Positions 24,420 to 37,058 of a stretch of DNA of 64,000 nt are shown in pieces. Origin of the DNA: Druceiella hillmani (taxonomy: Eukaryota > Arthropoda > Insecta > Lepidoptera > Hepialidae); the NCBI GenBank assembly GCA_039881145.1, contig JAYKKI010000032.1, forward strand, positions 11,399,501 to 11,463,500, given 5' to 3'. The notes under the pieces were generated by a model that made no database searches, was not told where the DNA came from, and saw only the letters and a program-made list of their open reading frames with translations. A program made the position numbers and the translations under genes. The stretch's first letter is position 1, and the number at the start of each line of letters is the position of its first letter.

Positions 24420-25960
24420 GAGACGCATCCTTTTAATTTCAGCGTTGGAAATATAATTGAATATATTGTTTTAAAGCGATGAGTTAAATTCTGCAACAAT
24501 TGAAATTTATATTTTGATTTTATCTCATGTCCGTTTATTGACCGCAACATTAGAATAAGGTTTTAATTTTCCATTGTTTAAACCTACTACAGACATTTTA
24601 ATTAACACTACTTCTTTCGCAATTATAAAGAGTGAATTTTATTTAGATTGCAAATCATTTTAAAATTTAATATTTCGGAAACGAGATAAAACTAGTCTAA
24701 GATTTAGGTTCTATGGCGGATGGATAGACGAATGGATTTTATGTAATTATAGGTTAATAATTTGATGACTATAAAAAGATAAATTCATATAGAAAAAAAT
24801 AATTTCGAATACTTAATCGAACTTCCCTCAAATTTCCGTATAAATATTATTAATAGTATGTACAGATCGCTTAATATGTCATATTTTCAGTGATATGCTT
24901 TATCAATAGGTAAAATCGCAAATTTCTATATCGAATGATTTCAGAAAAACTCTATAGCAACAGTTGGACAGACACTTAAATGATTTCATAAGGGATGAAT
25001 TCTTATACACCCTCTTCTTTTAAGGTATGAAATCGCAAATATTAATTTTTTTAGAAAATTAGTCTATGTCAATGTATTAATACTAGTTTTGGATATCATT
25101 TGTAATTTTAATAATCTAAAAGAACATTTGAATAAAAAAGATTTCAAATGTTTTTGATATTCTATTGTTTGGTAGTTTCAAATAATAAATTTTTCAAATA
25201 TTTTCTGAAATATTTCAAGAATTTTTAGTCTGTTATTTTTAATTAACACGAGAAAATAATAAATTTCATTCAAATATATTAACATGAAATTTAAAGTAAA
25301 ATAAAAATAATTTAATTTCGTGAAGAAGCTGATTTGAAGAAACGTAAATAAAATGGTTTGACACTATGGTTGACAAAATTCATCGCCACCTAAAAACTGC
25401 ATTTTATAGTGGCTTACACCTAGGTGTGCCCGTACATAGGTTTCAAAACATACATTTAATTTTCACTCTCTGGGTATGAATTTACCAGGAAAAGACAATA
25501 TACTAGACCTATAACTTAGAAAAGTGGGGCGCCGAATTTGCGAAATAAATTGGGTTTATAAATGTTTTGAAAAAAATAACGCAAGCTGAAATATAAATGG
25601 AGCCATCGAGAAGACTGCTCCTCAGCTGCTGAACAATTTTCTACCATTAGCCATTTAATATAATTTACAGATAAAATTGATAGAAGCGAATAAACATCAG
25701 TCTTAATTTGCGACATGCATTGCCAGAAAAGATTTATCTACATTTACTCTTATTAATTAATAATCTTATGTAGTTAAAAAACAATTTTAACTAACATAAA
25801 GACACATTTCCCCTTCTGGTGACTAGAAATCAAGACAGGATTTCCAGTAAAAACGTTAACAGAATTTGAACATCACAATGAAATTTCCATTTCAATTATT
25901 AAAACTGAAAAGGAATGAGCTATAACAATAGTAACTGAATACAATACTTTGTGACTTACG
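24420..25960 (+). repeat. Junction-type and pre-core blocks of copy 2
   Basis: 24420-25630 is the homologue of 10270-11780. At GAGAAGACTGCTCCTCAG it joins abruptly to the block that precedes core 6, which corresponds to 13650 onward in copy 1. Copy 2 therefore lacks the equivalent of about 11790-13650. No gene is present. Confidence 0.65.
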
Positions 25961-26052
25961 CAAAGTAAATAAGTCCGAAAAATATAAAAAGAAGCTTTTA
26001 CAGACGGCGATAAAAGCCACCATTACGCAAACGTCACGTTTAATCAATGCTC

Positions 26053-26096
26053 GCCTCACCATTTTCTTTTATACTGTATTTCCTTTTCAGGTAAGT
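26053..26096 (+). other. Recursive-splice-site-like core 6
   Basis: ATTTCCTTTTCAG ends at 26090 and GTAAGT follows at 26091-26096. The CTCAC motif and pyrimidine tract are intact. Confidence 0.5.
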
Positions 26097-26479
26097 ATTG
26101 CAGTATTGACGCGATAACGTGAATTTTTAATAGAGACTACGGGCGTACGCTATTTATTCCAGATTTAAAAATCTATTTCAAATATTTTTTAACCGTAGGA
26201 TATGCAAATATTTTTAAAGGGTGAATTTTATTCTGTAACTTACAATATAGGTAATAAGAAACCTGTCAAGCACGAGTGCAACTCCCACTACGAGTGTTCC
26301 GTATATATTTGGACATTTATAAACATTTAATATAACCTACATAATATTCCTAAAAATCTAATGGCAACATTTGATCTTATTAGAACAAAAATAGATTGCC
26401 TATTATGTCCTTTAAAGGCGCATAGTTAAAAAATATTTTTATGTTATATAACTACAAATTAACGATCTTCGGATTTTTT

Positions 26480-27140
26480 CTTTACTTGTGCTGCCAGATC
26501 TTACTTTTTGCCAAATTTCATGAGGTCTTCTTAATTGTGTCGACTTAGAAGCTTGATTTTTTATAGCTCCAAGGGACGGTTGATAAACTTTTAATATTTG
26601 AGATTAATCATCATATATATTAATACGCTAAGGTTAAGATGTTACTCTCCCTTTTTATAAAAAACCTCACAACTAATCCACATAAATTATATATCATTTT
26701 ATAGATAATTGCTTGCTCTACCGGCATCCACAACTAAAAAATTTATTATTGCTATTGTTTTTGCAAATTAATTAATTATTAAAATTATATACACAAAACA
26801 GCAATGCTGCCATCTAACGGCTCAACGTCAATATGATTGACGGTCGGTAAAATTTTTGTTTAATTTCAAATCCACTCACGTATAAATAAAGTGGCGCTTT
26901 AGCTCAATGCTTTTGATACTTGCGCCTCTATATGTCAATTTTAGTAAAATATTTGTTTGATCTGTCATCTGAGCTTGATAATGGAATAAATAATGCGAAG
27001 ACTTCGCACGGGTCACGCTAGTTTCAACGTAATACCTTTACGCGTTCCTGAAAAAAAGGGTCTTGACAGACCAGCAGACGGATAACGAAGTAATCCATTA
27101 GGGTTTTCTTTTTTTCTTTTAAGGTACGAAGCCCTAAGAA
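26480..27140 (-). mobile_element. Reverse-orientation interspersed repeat split by a Helitron
   Basis: Relic of the family at 5672-7165 in the opposite orientation, marked by GAAAAAAAGGGTCTTGACAG on the + strand and a CTTTTAAGGTACGAAGCCC end. It is interrupted by the insertion at 26608-27021. The uninterrupted counterparts are at 34490-34750 and 40910-41180. Confidence 0.65.
26608..27021 (+). mobile_element. Non-autonomous Helitron, 414 bp
   Basis: The element begins with TC, ends with CTAG, and sits between a host A and T without a target duplication, as Helitrons do. A 7-bp stem hairpin (TGCGAAG/CTTCGCA, 26994-27008) lies 13 bases before the 3' end. The paralogous sites in copies 3 and 4 (near 34630 and 41057, reading GAAATTAATTTCAA) are uninterrupted and confirm both ends to the base. 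It has no coding capacity, so it must have been moved by an autonomous element elsewhere. Confidence 0.85.
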
Positions 27141-30100
27141 TGTATAAACAATTAAAATAGTACTCGTTGCGTAAAGTCGATTGAAATTAGTTTACTAATT
27201 GTCGATTGAATTTTTTATATATCTCATGTACATTTATCGACCGCAATTTAAAAATAAAATAAAACCACCATTATCATATAAATTTCCATGGTTTTTATTA
27301 CAACCTTATAGCTATTACAACCATATTAATTATCCGTAATTCTGTTACAATTACAGTTACAGGATTTTTTTATTTTATAAATAATTTTGAAATTTAATGT
27401 TTCGGAAGCGAGTCTTCGAAATAAGAAAAATGCTATAGAGATAAGTTATTTTAATATTTAAATGTGCACCCATTTAAAAAGGATCCACTTTCTTATAGAT
27501 GATTTAAATATTAAATTAAAATATTAAATCATTTTGTAATAAATTGTCTATGTAATAACTGTGTTTAGATAACTGTAAGTTAATAATTTGACAAGCGAAA
27601 ACTAACAAAAAACGAATTCCTACAGATTAGCGTATTTTGCAACACTCTTGTTTAAGTGCTAAGTAAACTTATGGATAATTGGTTAATCTTTCGAGATGAG
27701 TTTTAAACTCAATTTTACAATTTAATTCTATTAAATTGAAAATGATGTGACGTTGTGAAACGAACTCCGTGATTTAAAATAAAAGACACGATATTCGTGT
27801 ATTAATAACTTGTTAAAAAACTAAATGTATACTAAGCTAATAAATGTAACTAAATGTAGCTTAGCACCCTAATCCTAATGATATTTTAGCACTAACAATA
27901 GTTATTCAATGAATCAATCCAATTATTTAGCAAGTATTTGGCAATACCTACACTTAAGAAATAGATATACGTATTTTCTATACAGTTAATTTTTCTAAAT
28001 TCTACAAAGAAGCAATTTAACGTTATGAGTGAACTGCCTATCAGAAACGGCAGTGCAATTTTTAACTGATGGTATAAAAACGAGTAGAAATGAAAAAAGA
28101 GTTGCAATGGTCAAAAGTCTTTGATCTCCTATAAATGGGTACCCCATCTCTACTGTGATAGATACATAGTTTATGCCGTATAAATTATTTAAGTAAAAAT
28201 GAAGTTAACTGTATTGCGCTGTATATCCGTCTCTTTGAGTTTATGTAAAGCGCATTACAGAGTTTTTTTATGCTGGAAGCCTTAGAGACAAGATATTAAC
28301 ACCCGCTATACATATGTTTTTTAGTTTTCTAATAATTTTCAAAACTAAATGATAATAAAATATAGATACCTGATTATTTAGCAACACTTTAAAGTGAAGT
28401 AGTATGGACTACCTACCTACATATTTATTAAAATAATGACCCATTTGGAGAAGCGACGTAATTCAGAAATATTAACTATGCACTTTTTTACATGTTCTAA
28501 TTGTTTGTGGTAATTAGAAGAAAAGTTGAGTATATATGATAAACAAAATAAAATAAAAAACTAATATAAAAATACGTCCAATCGTATATAACTCGTGTTT
28601 TATTAAAATACAACAATTTCAAGTTGTTATTTAACTCTAGCATTACAAGTTCTCAAATAACATGATTATGTATTCACGTGAAACGTAACCGGTAGCAAAG
28701 AAAATTAATAAAAGTTGCCAGCACTGAAATATTTTGTGAAAATTTTTCACGTGTCCTTAATAATATTATAATACTAATTCATTCAATAACATACGCTAAT
28801 AAACAAAGTGGGAATATTAATAAAATTCTGCAATTTTTCTCGATGTACTCTAGAATGACTTAAAACCCTGGATATGATTTCACTATGCACCGAATAATAT
28901 TCCATAGGAACAAATATTATTATTTAAATTAAAAACAAACTACCTACTAGGTTTTCTCATTATGTTCTTTTCGTAAGTGAAATTACTATAAAAAAAGAAA
29001 TGTATATTTAACTGAATATTTAAAATTAAATTTACTAAAGGAATATAACGTTATTTTAATAATAAATCTTGCTGTAAATTTCTGAAAAAGTGATTAATTT
29101 TCGAAACATTAAACACGAAAGTGTGCTGGAGTCATTTATATGCCAGATAACTTTCAAGTAACGCAAGTAAATTTTTATTAGAAAAGTTTTGGCAAATTTT
29201 GGGACAGACCGCACGTAAGCCACAATACGTGATATAAATTTCATTGAATAAAGTTTTCGGGTTCTAAGTTGAGAATAATGAACTTCGAGAGAATAGGTAC
29301 CTGCTACTTCGTTGACTTCAGCTTAAGTTTGTTTCGCTGATGGTATTGATATCTGCGACATTATCTGCATATAGATATACCAACTGCTGTACTGTTATTA
29401 TGTAAAATCATAGGTTAACATGGAAATGGTTGAAAAATAATTATAAGTAAAAAGCACATGTTAAATATGATTAGAACTATAAAAATTTCATATGAACTTA
29501 GTCATACCTAATCATATAAGAGTTCAAGGCATTGTTACCAAACTCTTTTTAAATGTAAATGTATTGCATAGTATATATTTAATTCAGAAAATAAAAGCTT
29601 TACAATCATTGTCATAGTTTTCCGATAAACTTTAGGTAAAGTTATAACTATTTAACGATTGATATGGAAATTATGAAAAAAACAGTATTGTTAGAAGTTT
29701 ACAGAAACTTTAACGGAAAACTAAAGCGACGCTATTTGTAATTTTTTTAAAGATAAATTTGACAAGGTATGTACATGGTAAAAATTAATATTAATACTGG
29801 TAAGTAAATTAATGGATATACTTTTATCCTCAAAGGTTTTTGTGTGTCTGCGAGACACTTATAGCGCGATTGCTACTCGTAATTATCAGGTTTTATTTTA
29901 TTAAAACTTACTAGAAATTGTTATTTTTTATTTATAACAATGTTAAAAAACGTTCTATGTACCCATATTCCATTTATTTATTCGTAGCTCGTTCTATGTG
30001 GATGAGTGTGCATGTGAAACGTAAGCTAATAATAATGCAATAATAAGAGAAGACGGGGTAATTTCTACAGTACCATTCTTTACATGTATTTAGATTGAAT

Positions 30101-30816
30101 TGATGATTATGTAGCGTATAAGGAGAACCAGTGAATATGAACAATGGTTAAGTTGTCTTCATGAAAAACCGAACGTTCTTCTTTTCATGAAACAATCTTG
30201 CTATCGCAACATAATACAAAACTATACAATCGAGATACAAAATCATACTTTTTAGCATATATACTAAATAAATTTAAAAGGGTTTTGAATACCTCATCTT
30301 TTTCTATGTCTTCCTTTTCAACGGTGAAAAAAAACATCACGCAGCAAGGATTTATAAAAATTTCATGAATTTTTTTTTCAATAACATGGTTTTTTACATT
30401 TTTACGCATTACATATTTATTAGTCGATTAACCTATCTATTAAAGAAAATATATGGTAAAATGAAGAAAATATATGGTACATAAAGCCAAATTTATGGAA
30501 TAAATAAAACGAAATTCTGTAACTCATTAGTAAAATACTTTCATATCGAATATTTTAACTACATAAATTTTAGACATTTTTAAAAGCAATTTAGAGTATT
30601 GTTACTCTTTCGTAGGTTAATGTACTATTAGAGTTAATTCGATTTAAAAAACCACTTCTCTAAGCAATTTGACTGTTCACAATTGAAACTTCCTGAGCGA
30701 TGTAAGTCCTTTCAAGGGAAATAAATACAAGCCGTAATAAACAGATTCAATACACCCGGAAGCGGAACATCGTAAAACTGTCATTAAGTTTTAAATACTT
30801 GAACAGTTTGTTTCAG

Positions 30817-30965
30817 TCGCACACTATATTACGACACTTTGTTCCTCCAAAGCTCGAGTTCGTTCAAAGATTGACCTAATTGCGACACTTCGTTCCACCA
30901 AATCTCTATTTGAGACAGCTCGCGTCCAGATTGTCTGCAAGCGAAGAGTAATTTAACACTGTTTG
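30817..30965 (+). other. 149-nt candidate exon, copy 3
   Basis: Preceded by TTTGTTTCAG (ending at 30816) and followed by GTGAGT (30966-30971). The frame starting at 30819 is open for 45 codons and ends in TAA nine bases before the donor. It contains two related segments, TTLCSSKARVRSKIDLI and ATLRSTKSLFETARVQIV, that reflect an imperfect 54-nt internal duplication. The minus strand is also open over most of the block, so the coding strand is uncertain. The family is not recognised. Confidence 0.45.
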
Positions 30966-31313
30966 GTGAGTTCTGTTTTTGTGTCTATTAATTCTAGCTT
31001 AAAGTCAGTTTATTTCTTTAACTACGGAAAATTTTATCATTGAAGCGCAATGGCTATTAAAGTTAAACTTATTATCGCATAGCAAAGTAATAATTTCCTT
31101 AAAGTATAATCAGGATAACTCGTGCGCCATTAACACGACGACAGTTAACATGGTACATTCGGTTACGAGGAATAAAAAAGTTTAATAAAAATACTAATAG
31201 ATGGAAATATAAAATACTAATAGAATAACACCATTTTAAAATATACCTATGAGCATAAAGTTCATTAAAAGGCTAATAGATGGTGTTAATATTACCCAGT
31301 ACCAATATCACCA

Positions 31314-31690
31314 AGTCGGAGGTTTTTTATATCCGCAATATTCAGATAAAAAGTTTCCTATATGTTGCTCCAGAGTATAATCTACCACCATACTCAATTT
31401 TACTAAATCCATGTAGTAGATTTTGAGTAATTAAACACAAATTCACACACAGTCAGACAACAATTCGGAAAACAAGTTTTCCGGCTTCTACTCTAAAAAC
31501 GCAAAAAGTCGGAGGTTTTTTTTATATTCGCAATATCCAGATAAAAAGTTTCCTATATGTTGCTCGAGAGTATACACTATCACCATATTAAATTTTATTA
31601 AATCCGTGTAGTAGATTTTGAGTAATTAAAAAACAAAGTCACACACAGTCAGACAAAAATTTTGAAAAGAAGTTTTGCGTCTTTTACTGT
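31314..31690. repeat. Local tandem duplication of about 190 bp
   Basis: The segment beginning AGTCGGAGGTTTTTT occurs twice, near 31314 and 31507; each copy contains AAAAAGTTTCCTATATGTTG and CACACACAGTCAGACAA. The other units have one copy. This is a late duplication private to unit 3. Confidence 0.85.
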
Positions 31691-31957
31691 TATTTTTTAT
31701 GGTTAATTTATTATTATTTTTAAAATATTTTTCACGTACCGAATTCACTCTTACGATTTTATTATGTGTTTAGATTATATTTGTTTGGATACATCCCTCG
31801 CCAAGATTAGAGAACTGACATTATATTAAAAATTTGTCCTCTCAAATTTGTATAATGGAAAATACAACACATTTAATGCAAATAAAATATCATAATTGGA
31901 TTTAATTACTCAGATGAAGAGAGGTCATAATAAGAGGAGTATGTACGTTCTCAATTG

Positions 31958-31961
<4 letters not shown>

Positions 31962-32005
<44 letters not shown>
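31962..32005. repeat. (AT)n microsatellite, unit copy 3
   Basis: Pure AT run at the shared position, followed by AAGTTAATTAAGCGCAGC, which marks the alternative middle block used in copies 3-5. Confidence 0.95.
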
Positions 32006-32007
<2 letters not shown>

Positions 32008-32657
32008 TTAATTAAGCGCAGCAAATTTCAATAATTGGGTTAATATAGATATTAAATTCATCGTAAGTTCGTGATATTCGGGTAACATACAATATATGTT
32101 ACAGGAAATAAAAACGACAATGTAAACCTTTTTACAAAAAAAATTTACAGACTTCAAATAACCATCAAATAGTCAATGTCAAGTGAAATGTAGCACTCAT
32201 CTGAATGTGTGAGTATTCCTATACGTTATAGGGAAGAGAAGTATTATCATAGCGCCGATTCCAAAAATCTCTAGTTACAGAAATATTTTAAAAATTTACT
32301 TATACCAATATGAAACAATATTCTACTGCCAAAGTTCCAACTCATGTTTTCGTTATTTTACATTTATCAGTGCTTCTTATTCGGAATCGATCACTTTTTG
32401 TTAAAAAAACCTGTTATGTCTTGTTCACTACAATATATATACAAGTTAATACAAGACAAGTAAAAATGCGGTTATTTAAACTGTACACACTTATTTTAAC
32501 GAAATATAGAGAGTTTGGGACAATATATAGTAAATCAATTGCATAACACAGAACGTAATTACATTTCGTTTTTAACTGCACACATGACATCTAAAAAAAA
32601 TAAAATAGGATTTTCTGGTTTTTCTTGAAATGACTGTGTTGATATGAAAACTGTTTT

Positions 32658-32722
32658 CATTCCAGCTTAAAACTCATTCATTTCCAACTTAAAACTCAGT
32701 TATTTCCAACTTAAAACTCAAT
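32658..32722. repeat. Three-unit minisatellite, copy 3
   Basis: Three tandem copies of a 21-22 bp unit built on TTTCCAACTTAAAACTCA. It is also present at 39107 and 45456, so it predates the split of copies 3-5. Confidence 0.9.
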
Positions 32723-33425
32723 AAAACTTATTAACCTTTTTCTTCTTCCGAAGTTCAAGTAAGGTCATGCTAACAAATGAAATGCTTGGGAATTATTTTT
32801 TGGTACGGCAAGAAAATTACAAGCTTGAAGATAATTTCAAAGAAGTTTAATTAAAATCATGATTAATAATTATATAATTTGAATCATCTTATTTTATCAT
32901 AGTCTTATGACTTATTTACACTTAAAACCTTTTAACATTTTATTTAACTTTATTATGAATTAATATTGTTTTGAACTTTTTTTTTTGGTAGAAGCTAAAA
33001 CAATTACAATGAAAGAAACCTTTTACACCGCAAAACATGACTCAAAAATAAAATTTTCTCATGATTATTTTTCAAAAGCGCTAACGTTCCAAAAAAAATA
33101 TGTTTCTTAATTGATAGCAATAGCTATTTTTATATTTATATAACAATTTTTAATAACTTCCAAAAATAAACTCATGTTGCTGATAATAAGGTAATTTCGT
33201 GTTGTTAAAAATACATTCGAAGTTTGTTTTAGAATGGTAATGTGAAAATTGTGAAGACAGATCAACAACCCTCATAGAAATGTTTAATTCAGAACAAATC
33301 TACATAAAATGTAAGTTATGATGGCAGAATTTAAACTTGTTACAATTTAAAACAAAAGCTGTCCAAGTTCACATTAAAGCGTACGTAGACTATGAAAAGA
33401 GAAGGAGTTGCGTGAGGCTACAAAG

Positions 33426-33479
33426 TTTATTTCCTCATGTAGATCCTATCCGCGGATAGTATCTACATGTGGAAATAAA
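33426..33479. repeat. 54-bp near-perfect palindrome, copy 3
   Basis: Symmetric around CCGCGG at 33450-33455; the two arms differ at only a couple of positions. It is shared with 39893-39946 in copy 4. Copies 1, 2 and 5 have only the left arm. Confidence 0.9.
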
Positions 33480-34223
33480 CGTTGGATATTCTAATTGGAT
33501 CTTTTGTTGCTTTTAAGGTTATGACAAATTTGTTGTCATGTCCTTTATACCATATATTAAAATGTTTAACATGGCATTTTGTAAAGATTACGTTTATATT
33601 ATAAAATTTGTTGTGAATGATATCGAAGGTTGCTAGTAAGATTTATATCAGTGACGTGAGTACGCAATTTATCAGGTGATAGACTACGTAATTACTATTA
33701 TAATATTAACATTACATGAAGTATTTAACATGTTATTGACTAGTCTCCCGTGAGATTCATCTGTTGGTCTGTGTCCTAACGTGCTAAACAATTTTCTACC
33801 ACTAGCCATTTAATACCATTTATCAGATAAAATTAATGGAAGCGAATATACATCTGTCTTAATTTGCGACACACTTTGCCAGAAAATATTTATCTACAAT
33901 TATTCTTATTAACTAATCATGTAATGTAGTTAAGAAATAATTTTAACTAACTTAAACACACATTTCCCCTTCTGGCGCTTTTACTAGAAATCAAGATAGG
34001 ATTTCCAGTAAAAACGTTAACAGAATTTGAATATCACAATGAAAATAAAATAAATTTCCATTTCAATTATTAAAACTGAAAAGGAATGAGCTATAAAAAT
34101 AGAAACTGAATACAATACTTAGTGACTTACGCAAAGTAAATAAGTCTGGAAAATGGAAAAGGAAACTTTTACAGATGACGATAAAAGCCAACATTACGCA
34201 AACGTCACGTTTAATCAATGCTC

Positions 34224-34267
34224 GCCTCACCATTTTCTTTTATACTGTATTTTCTTTTCAGGTAAGT
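34224..34267 (+). other. Recursive-splice-site-like core 7
   Basis: TTTTCTTTTCAG ends at 34261 and GTAAGT follows at 34262-34267 (here GTAAGTTTT rather than GTAAGTATT). An upstream frame is open for about 50 codons to the CAG. Confidence 0.5.
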
Positions 34268-34299
34268 TTTGCAATATTGACGCGATAACGTGAATTTTG

Positions 34300-35175
34300 A
34301 ATAGAGATCGCACTACGAGTTTTCCGTATATACTTAGACATTTATAAACATTTAATGCTACCTACATAATATTCCTAATAATCCGATGACAACATTTGAA
34401 TTTATTAGAACGAAAATATATTGCCTTTTATGTCCTTCAAAGGCGCATTGTTAAAAATATGTTTATGTGATATAACTACAAATTAACGATCTTCAAATTT
34501 TTCCCTTCACTTCTGCTGCGAGATCTTACTTTTCGCCAATTTCATGAGTTCTATTTCATTACGTTGACTTAGAAGCTTGATTTTTTACAGCTCCAAGGGA
34601 CGGTTGATTAACTTAAGTATTTGAAATTAATTTCAACTTAATACCTCACGCTTTCCTGAGAAAAAGGGTCTTGACCGACCAACAGACGGATAACAAAGTG
34701 ATCCATTAGGGGTTTCTTTTTTCCTTTTGAGGTACGAAACCCTAAAATTGTATAAACAATTAAAATAGTACTCGTTACGCAAATTCGATTGAAATTATTT
34801 TATCAATTGTCGATTGAAGTTTTGCTTTATCGCATGTGCGTTTATAGACCGCAGTATAAAAATAAAATAAAACCACCATTATCATATAAATTTCCATACT
34901 TTAAAGCTGTTATATCCATATTAATTATCCATAATTCTATTACAATTATAGATAAAAGTTTTTTTTTATTTTAAAATGTAATGTTTCGGAAGCAAGGCTT
35001 CGAGACAAGAAAAATGCTAGAGATGTAAGTTATATCAATCTTGTAATGTGCACCTATTTAAAAAGGATCCAGTTTTTTATAGATGCACCCCTATTTAAGT
35101 AAATTGTATATATTAAATCATTCTGTAATGTCTATGTATTAAATAAGACTTCCAACTGGAGCAAGTACCTACAAA
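34300..35175 (+). repeat. Junction block leading into unit copy 4
   Basis: Contains the reverse-orientation interspersed-repeat relic (34490-34750) in uninterrupted form and ends in the unit-start phrase. A 61-codon frame at 34789 recurs at 41222, but the homologous DNA near 15350 has several stops, so I do not treat it as a gene. Confidence 0.7.
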
Positions 35176-37058
35176 ATTTCAAGTCGATACGTTTTAAATT
35201 GCAGAATCAATGAGGCTGTGAAGTATGGATAACCGCATGGATTTTTCATAACTGTAAGTTAATAATTTCACTAGAGAAAACTACAAAAAAAACAAATTAC
35301 TCGTATATTAGCGTATTTTGCAACACTTTTTTTAAGTGCTAAGTAAACTTTACGAATAATTTGTTAATCCTTCGAGATGAGTTTTTTATGTTATAAGTGA
35401 ACTATCTAGCAAAAATGCCGTACAATTTCTAACTGATTGTAGAAAAAACGAATAGAAACTAAGAAATAGTTATAATGGTTAAAACGATTCATGATTTTCT
35501 ATTGTTAGGTACACTATCTATACTATATATTCCTATCAATAAAAAATATAGATAGAAACATTAATTACGCCGTATTAATAAATTAAGTAATAATTAAGTT
35601 AACTCTTCAATGCGCTGCATATGCGTCCCTTTGATCTCATATAAAGCGCATTACAGAGTTTTTTTTATTCTGCAAGTTTCAGTTTTATAATAATATATAA
35701 ATCCAGAGGATAATAGAATATAGATACCGAATTACTTAGTAGTACTTTAACTTGAAAATGTGCGGACTACTTATCCCATATTTCTTAAAACACCCACCTG
35801 GAGAAGCGACGAAATAAAGAAATATTTGCGTTCTATTTCACATGTTCTAATTTCCAAGTATATATAACTCGTGTATTATCCAAATACAACAATTGCAATT
35901 TATTAATTAACTCTAGCATTACAGCATTAAAAGTTCTCTAATAATATGATTATATAATCAAATAAAATCCAATCAGTAACAATGAAAGGTTCCAGCTCCA
36001 AAATATTTCGTGAATATTTTTCACGTGCCATTAAGATGATAAAATACTAATTCAATCAGTAATATGTGTTAATAAAAAAGTGGAAAAATTAATCAAATTC
36101 AGCAAGTTTCCTTGATATACTCTTGGATGATATAAAACTCTAGGAATGATTTCAATATCCACCGAATAACATTCTATCGAGACGATATATTATTAAAAAC
36201 AATTGAACATAGAAGTATTACCATCTACTAGGTATTCTTATTATTTTTTTTTTGTAAGTGAAATCGCTATTGAAAAAGAAATGTTTGTTTAACTAAATAT
36301 TTAAATCTAAACTTAATAAAGAATATAACGTTATTTTAGAAATAAACCTTTGTTATAAATTTCTGGGCAATTAACTTTCAAAACATTAAACACAAAGCGT
36401 GCAGGAGTTATTTGTAGGCCAGATAACTTTCAAGTAACGCAGGTAAATTTTTATTAGAAAAGTTTTGCAAATTTTGGGACAGACCACACGTAAGCCACAA
36501 TACGTGATATAAATTTCATTGAATAAAGATTCGCGGTTCTAAGTCGAGAATAATAGACTTACAGGGAAAAAGTACCTGCTACTTCGTTTACTTCAACTTA
36601 AGTTTGTTTCGCTGATGATATTTATATCTGCTACATTATCTGCATATAGATACGTATTCTTATATGTCAACTGTTGTACTATTATTATGTAAAATATTAG
36701 GTTAACAGGGAAATGGTTCAAAAATAATTATGAATAAAAAGCACATGCTAAACATGAGTAGAAATATAAAGGTTTCATATGAACTTAGACATCCCTAGTC
36801 ATTTAAAAGTTCATGGCATTGTGACCAAACTCTATAAATAGTAGTATTACAATATTAATATTATTTTTCATGTGTAAATATATTGCATAGTATATTTTTA
36901 TTCAGAAACTTGAAGATTTATAATCATAGTTTAATTTTCCAATAAATTTTACGTTCAATTTTAACCATTGATATGGAAATTATGGGAAAAGCAGTATTAT
37001 TAAAAGTTTACAGAAACTTTGACAGAAAACTATTTTTAAACTTGTTAAAGATATATTT

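Larger units (their letters stand above)
15666..27540 (+). repeat. Tandem array, major unit copy 2
   Basis: Second unit in the same orientation. It starts with the CGATACGTTTTAAATTGC phrase also seen near 7, 35183 and 41594. Relative to copy 1 it lacks about 2 kb inside the first block (the sequence near 16850 jumps to the equivalent of about 3385). It keeps the 149-nt candidate exon, the (AT)n run, the coding relic, two rather than three interspersed-repeat units, and cores 4, 5 and 6. It also has a segment (22480-23720) that copy 1 has lost. The junction block near its end carries a Helitron insertion. No intact gene is seen. Confidence 0.85.
32006..33560 (+). repeat. Alternative middle block of unit copy 3
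   Basis: Block shared with 38826-40020 and 45207-46420. Its second half is a diverged relative of the middle block of copies 1 and 2 (an ACAATGAAAGAAA phrase and an AGCTGCGTGAGGC-like phrase occur in both). Short frames on the + strand, such as 32310-32546, are not retained in copies 4 and 5. No gene is recognisable. Confidence 0.65.
27541..35175 (+). repeat. Tandem array, major unit copy 3
   Basis: Third unit, shorter than copies 1 and 2. The long first block (27541-31960) is nearly complete and preserves an empty insertion site near 29750, where copies 1, 4 and 5 carry a short element. After the (AT)n run it has a block shared with copies 4 and 5 (32006-33560) in place of the interspersed-repeat block of copies 1 and 2. 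It then has the block preceding core 7, core 7 itself and the junction block. A local tandem duplication (31314-31690) is private to this copy. Short reading frames here are not kept in the other units. Confidence 0.83.

Noticed and set aside
29056..29244. 62-codon minus-strand frame that recurs at 42679 (begins MKFISRIVAYVRSVP)
   Set aside because: The homologous stretch in copy 1 has an early TAG and that in copy 4 a frameshift, so the frame is not maintained and is best explained by repeat homology.
34789..34974. 61-codon frame repeated at 41222 (begins MKLFYQLSIEVLLY)
   Set aside because: The same block near 15350 contains several stops; the similarity reflects the close relation of units 3-5, not a gene.
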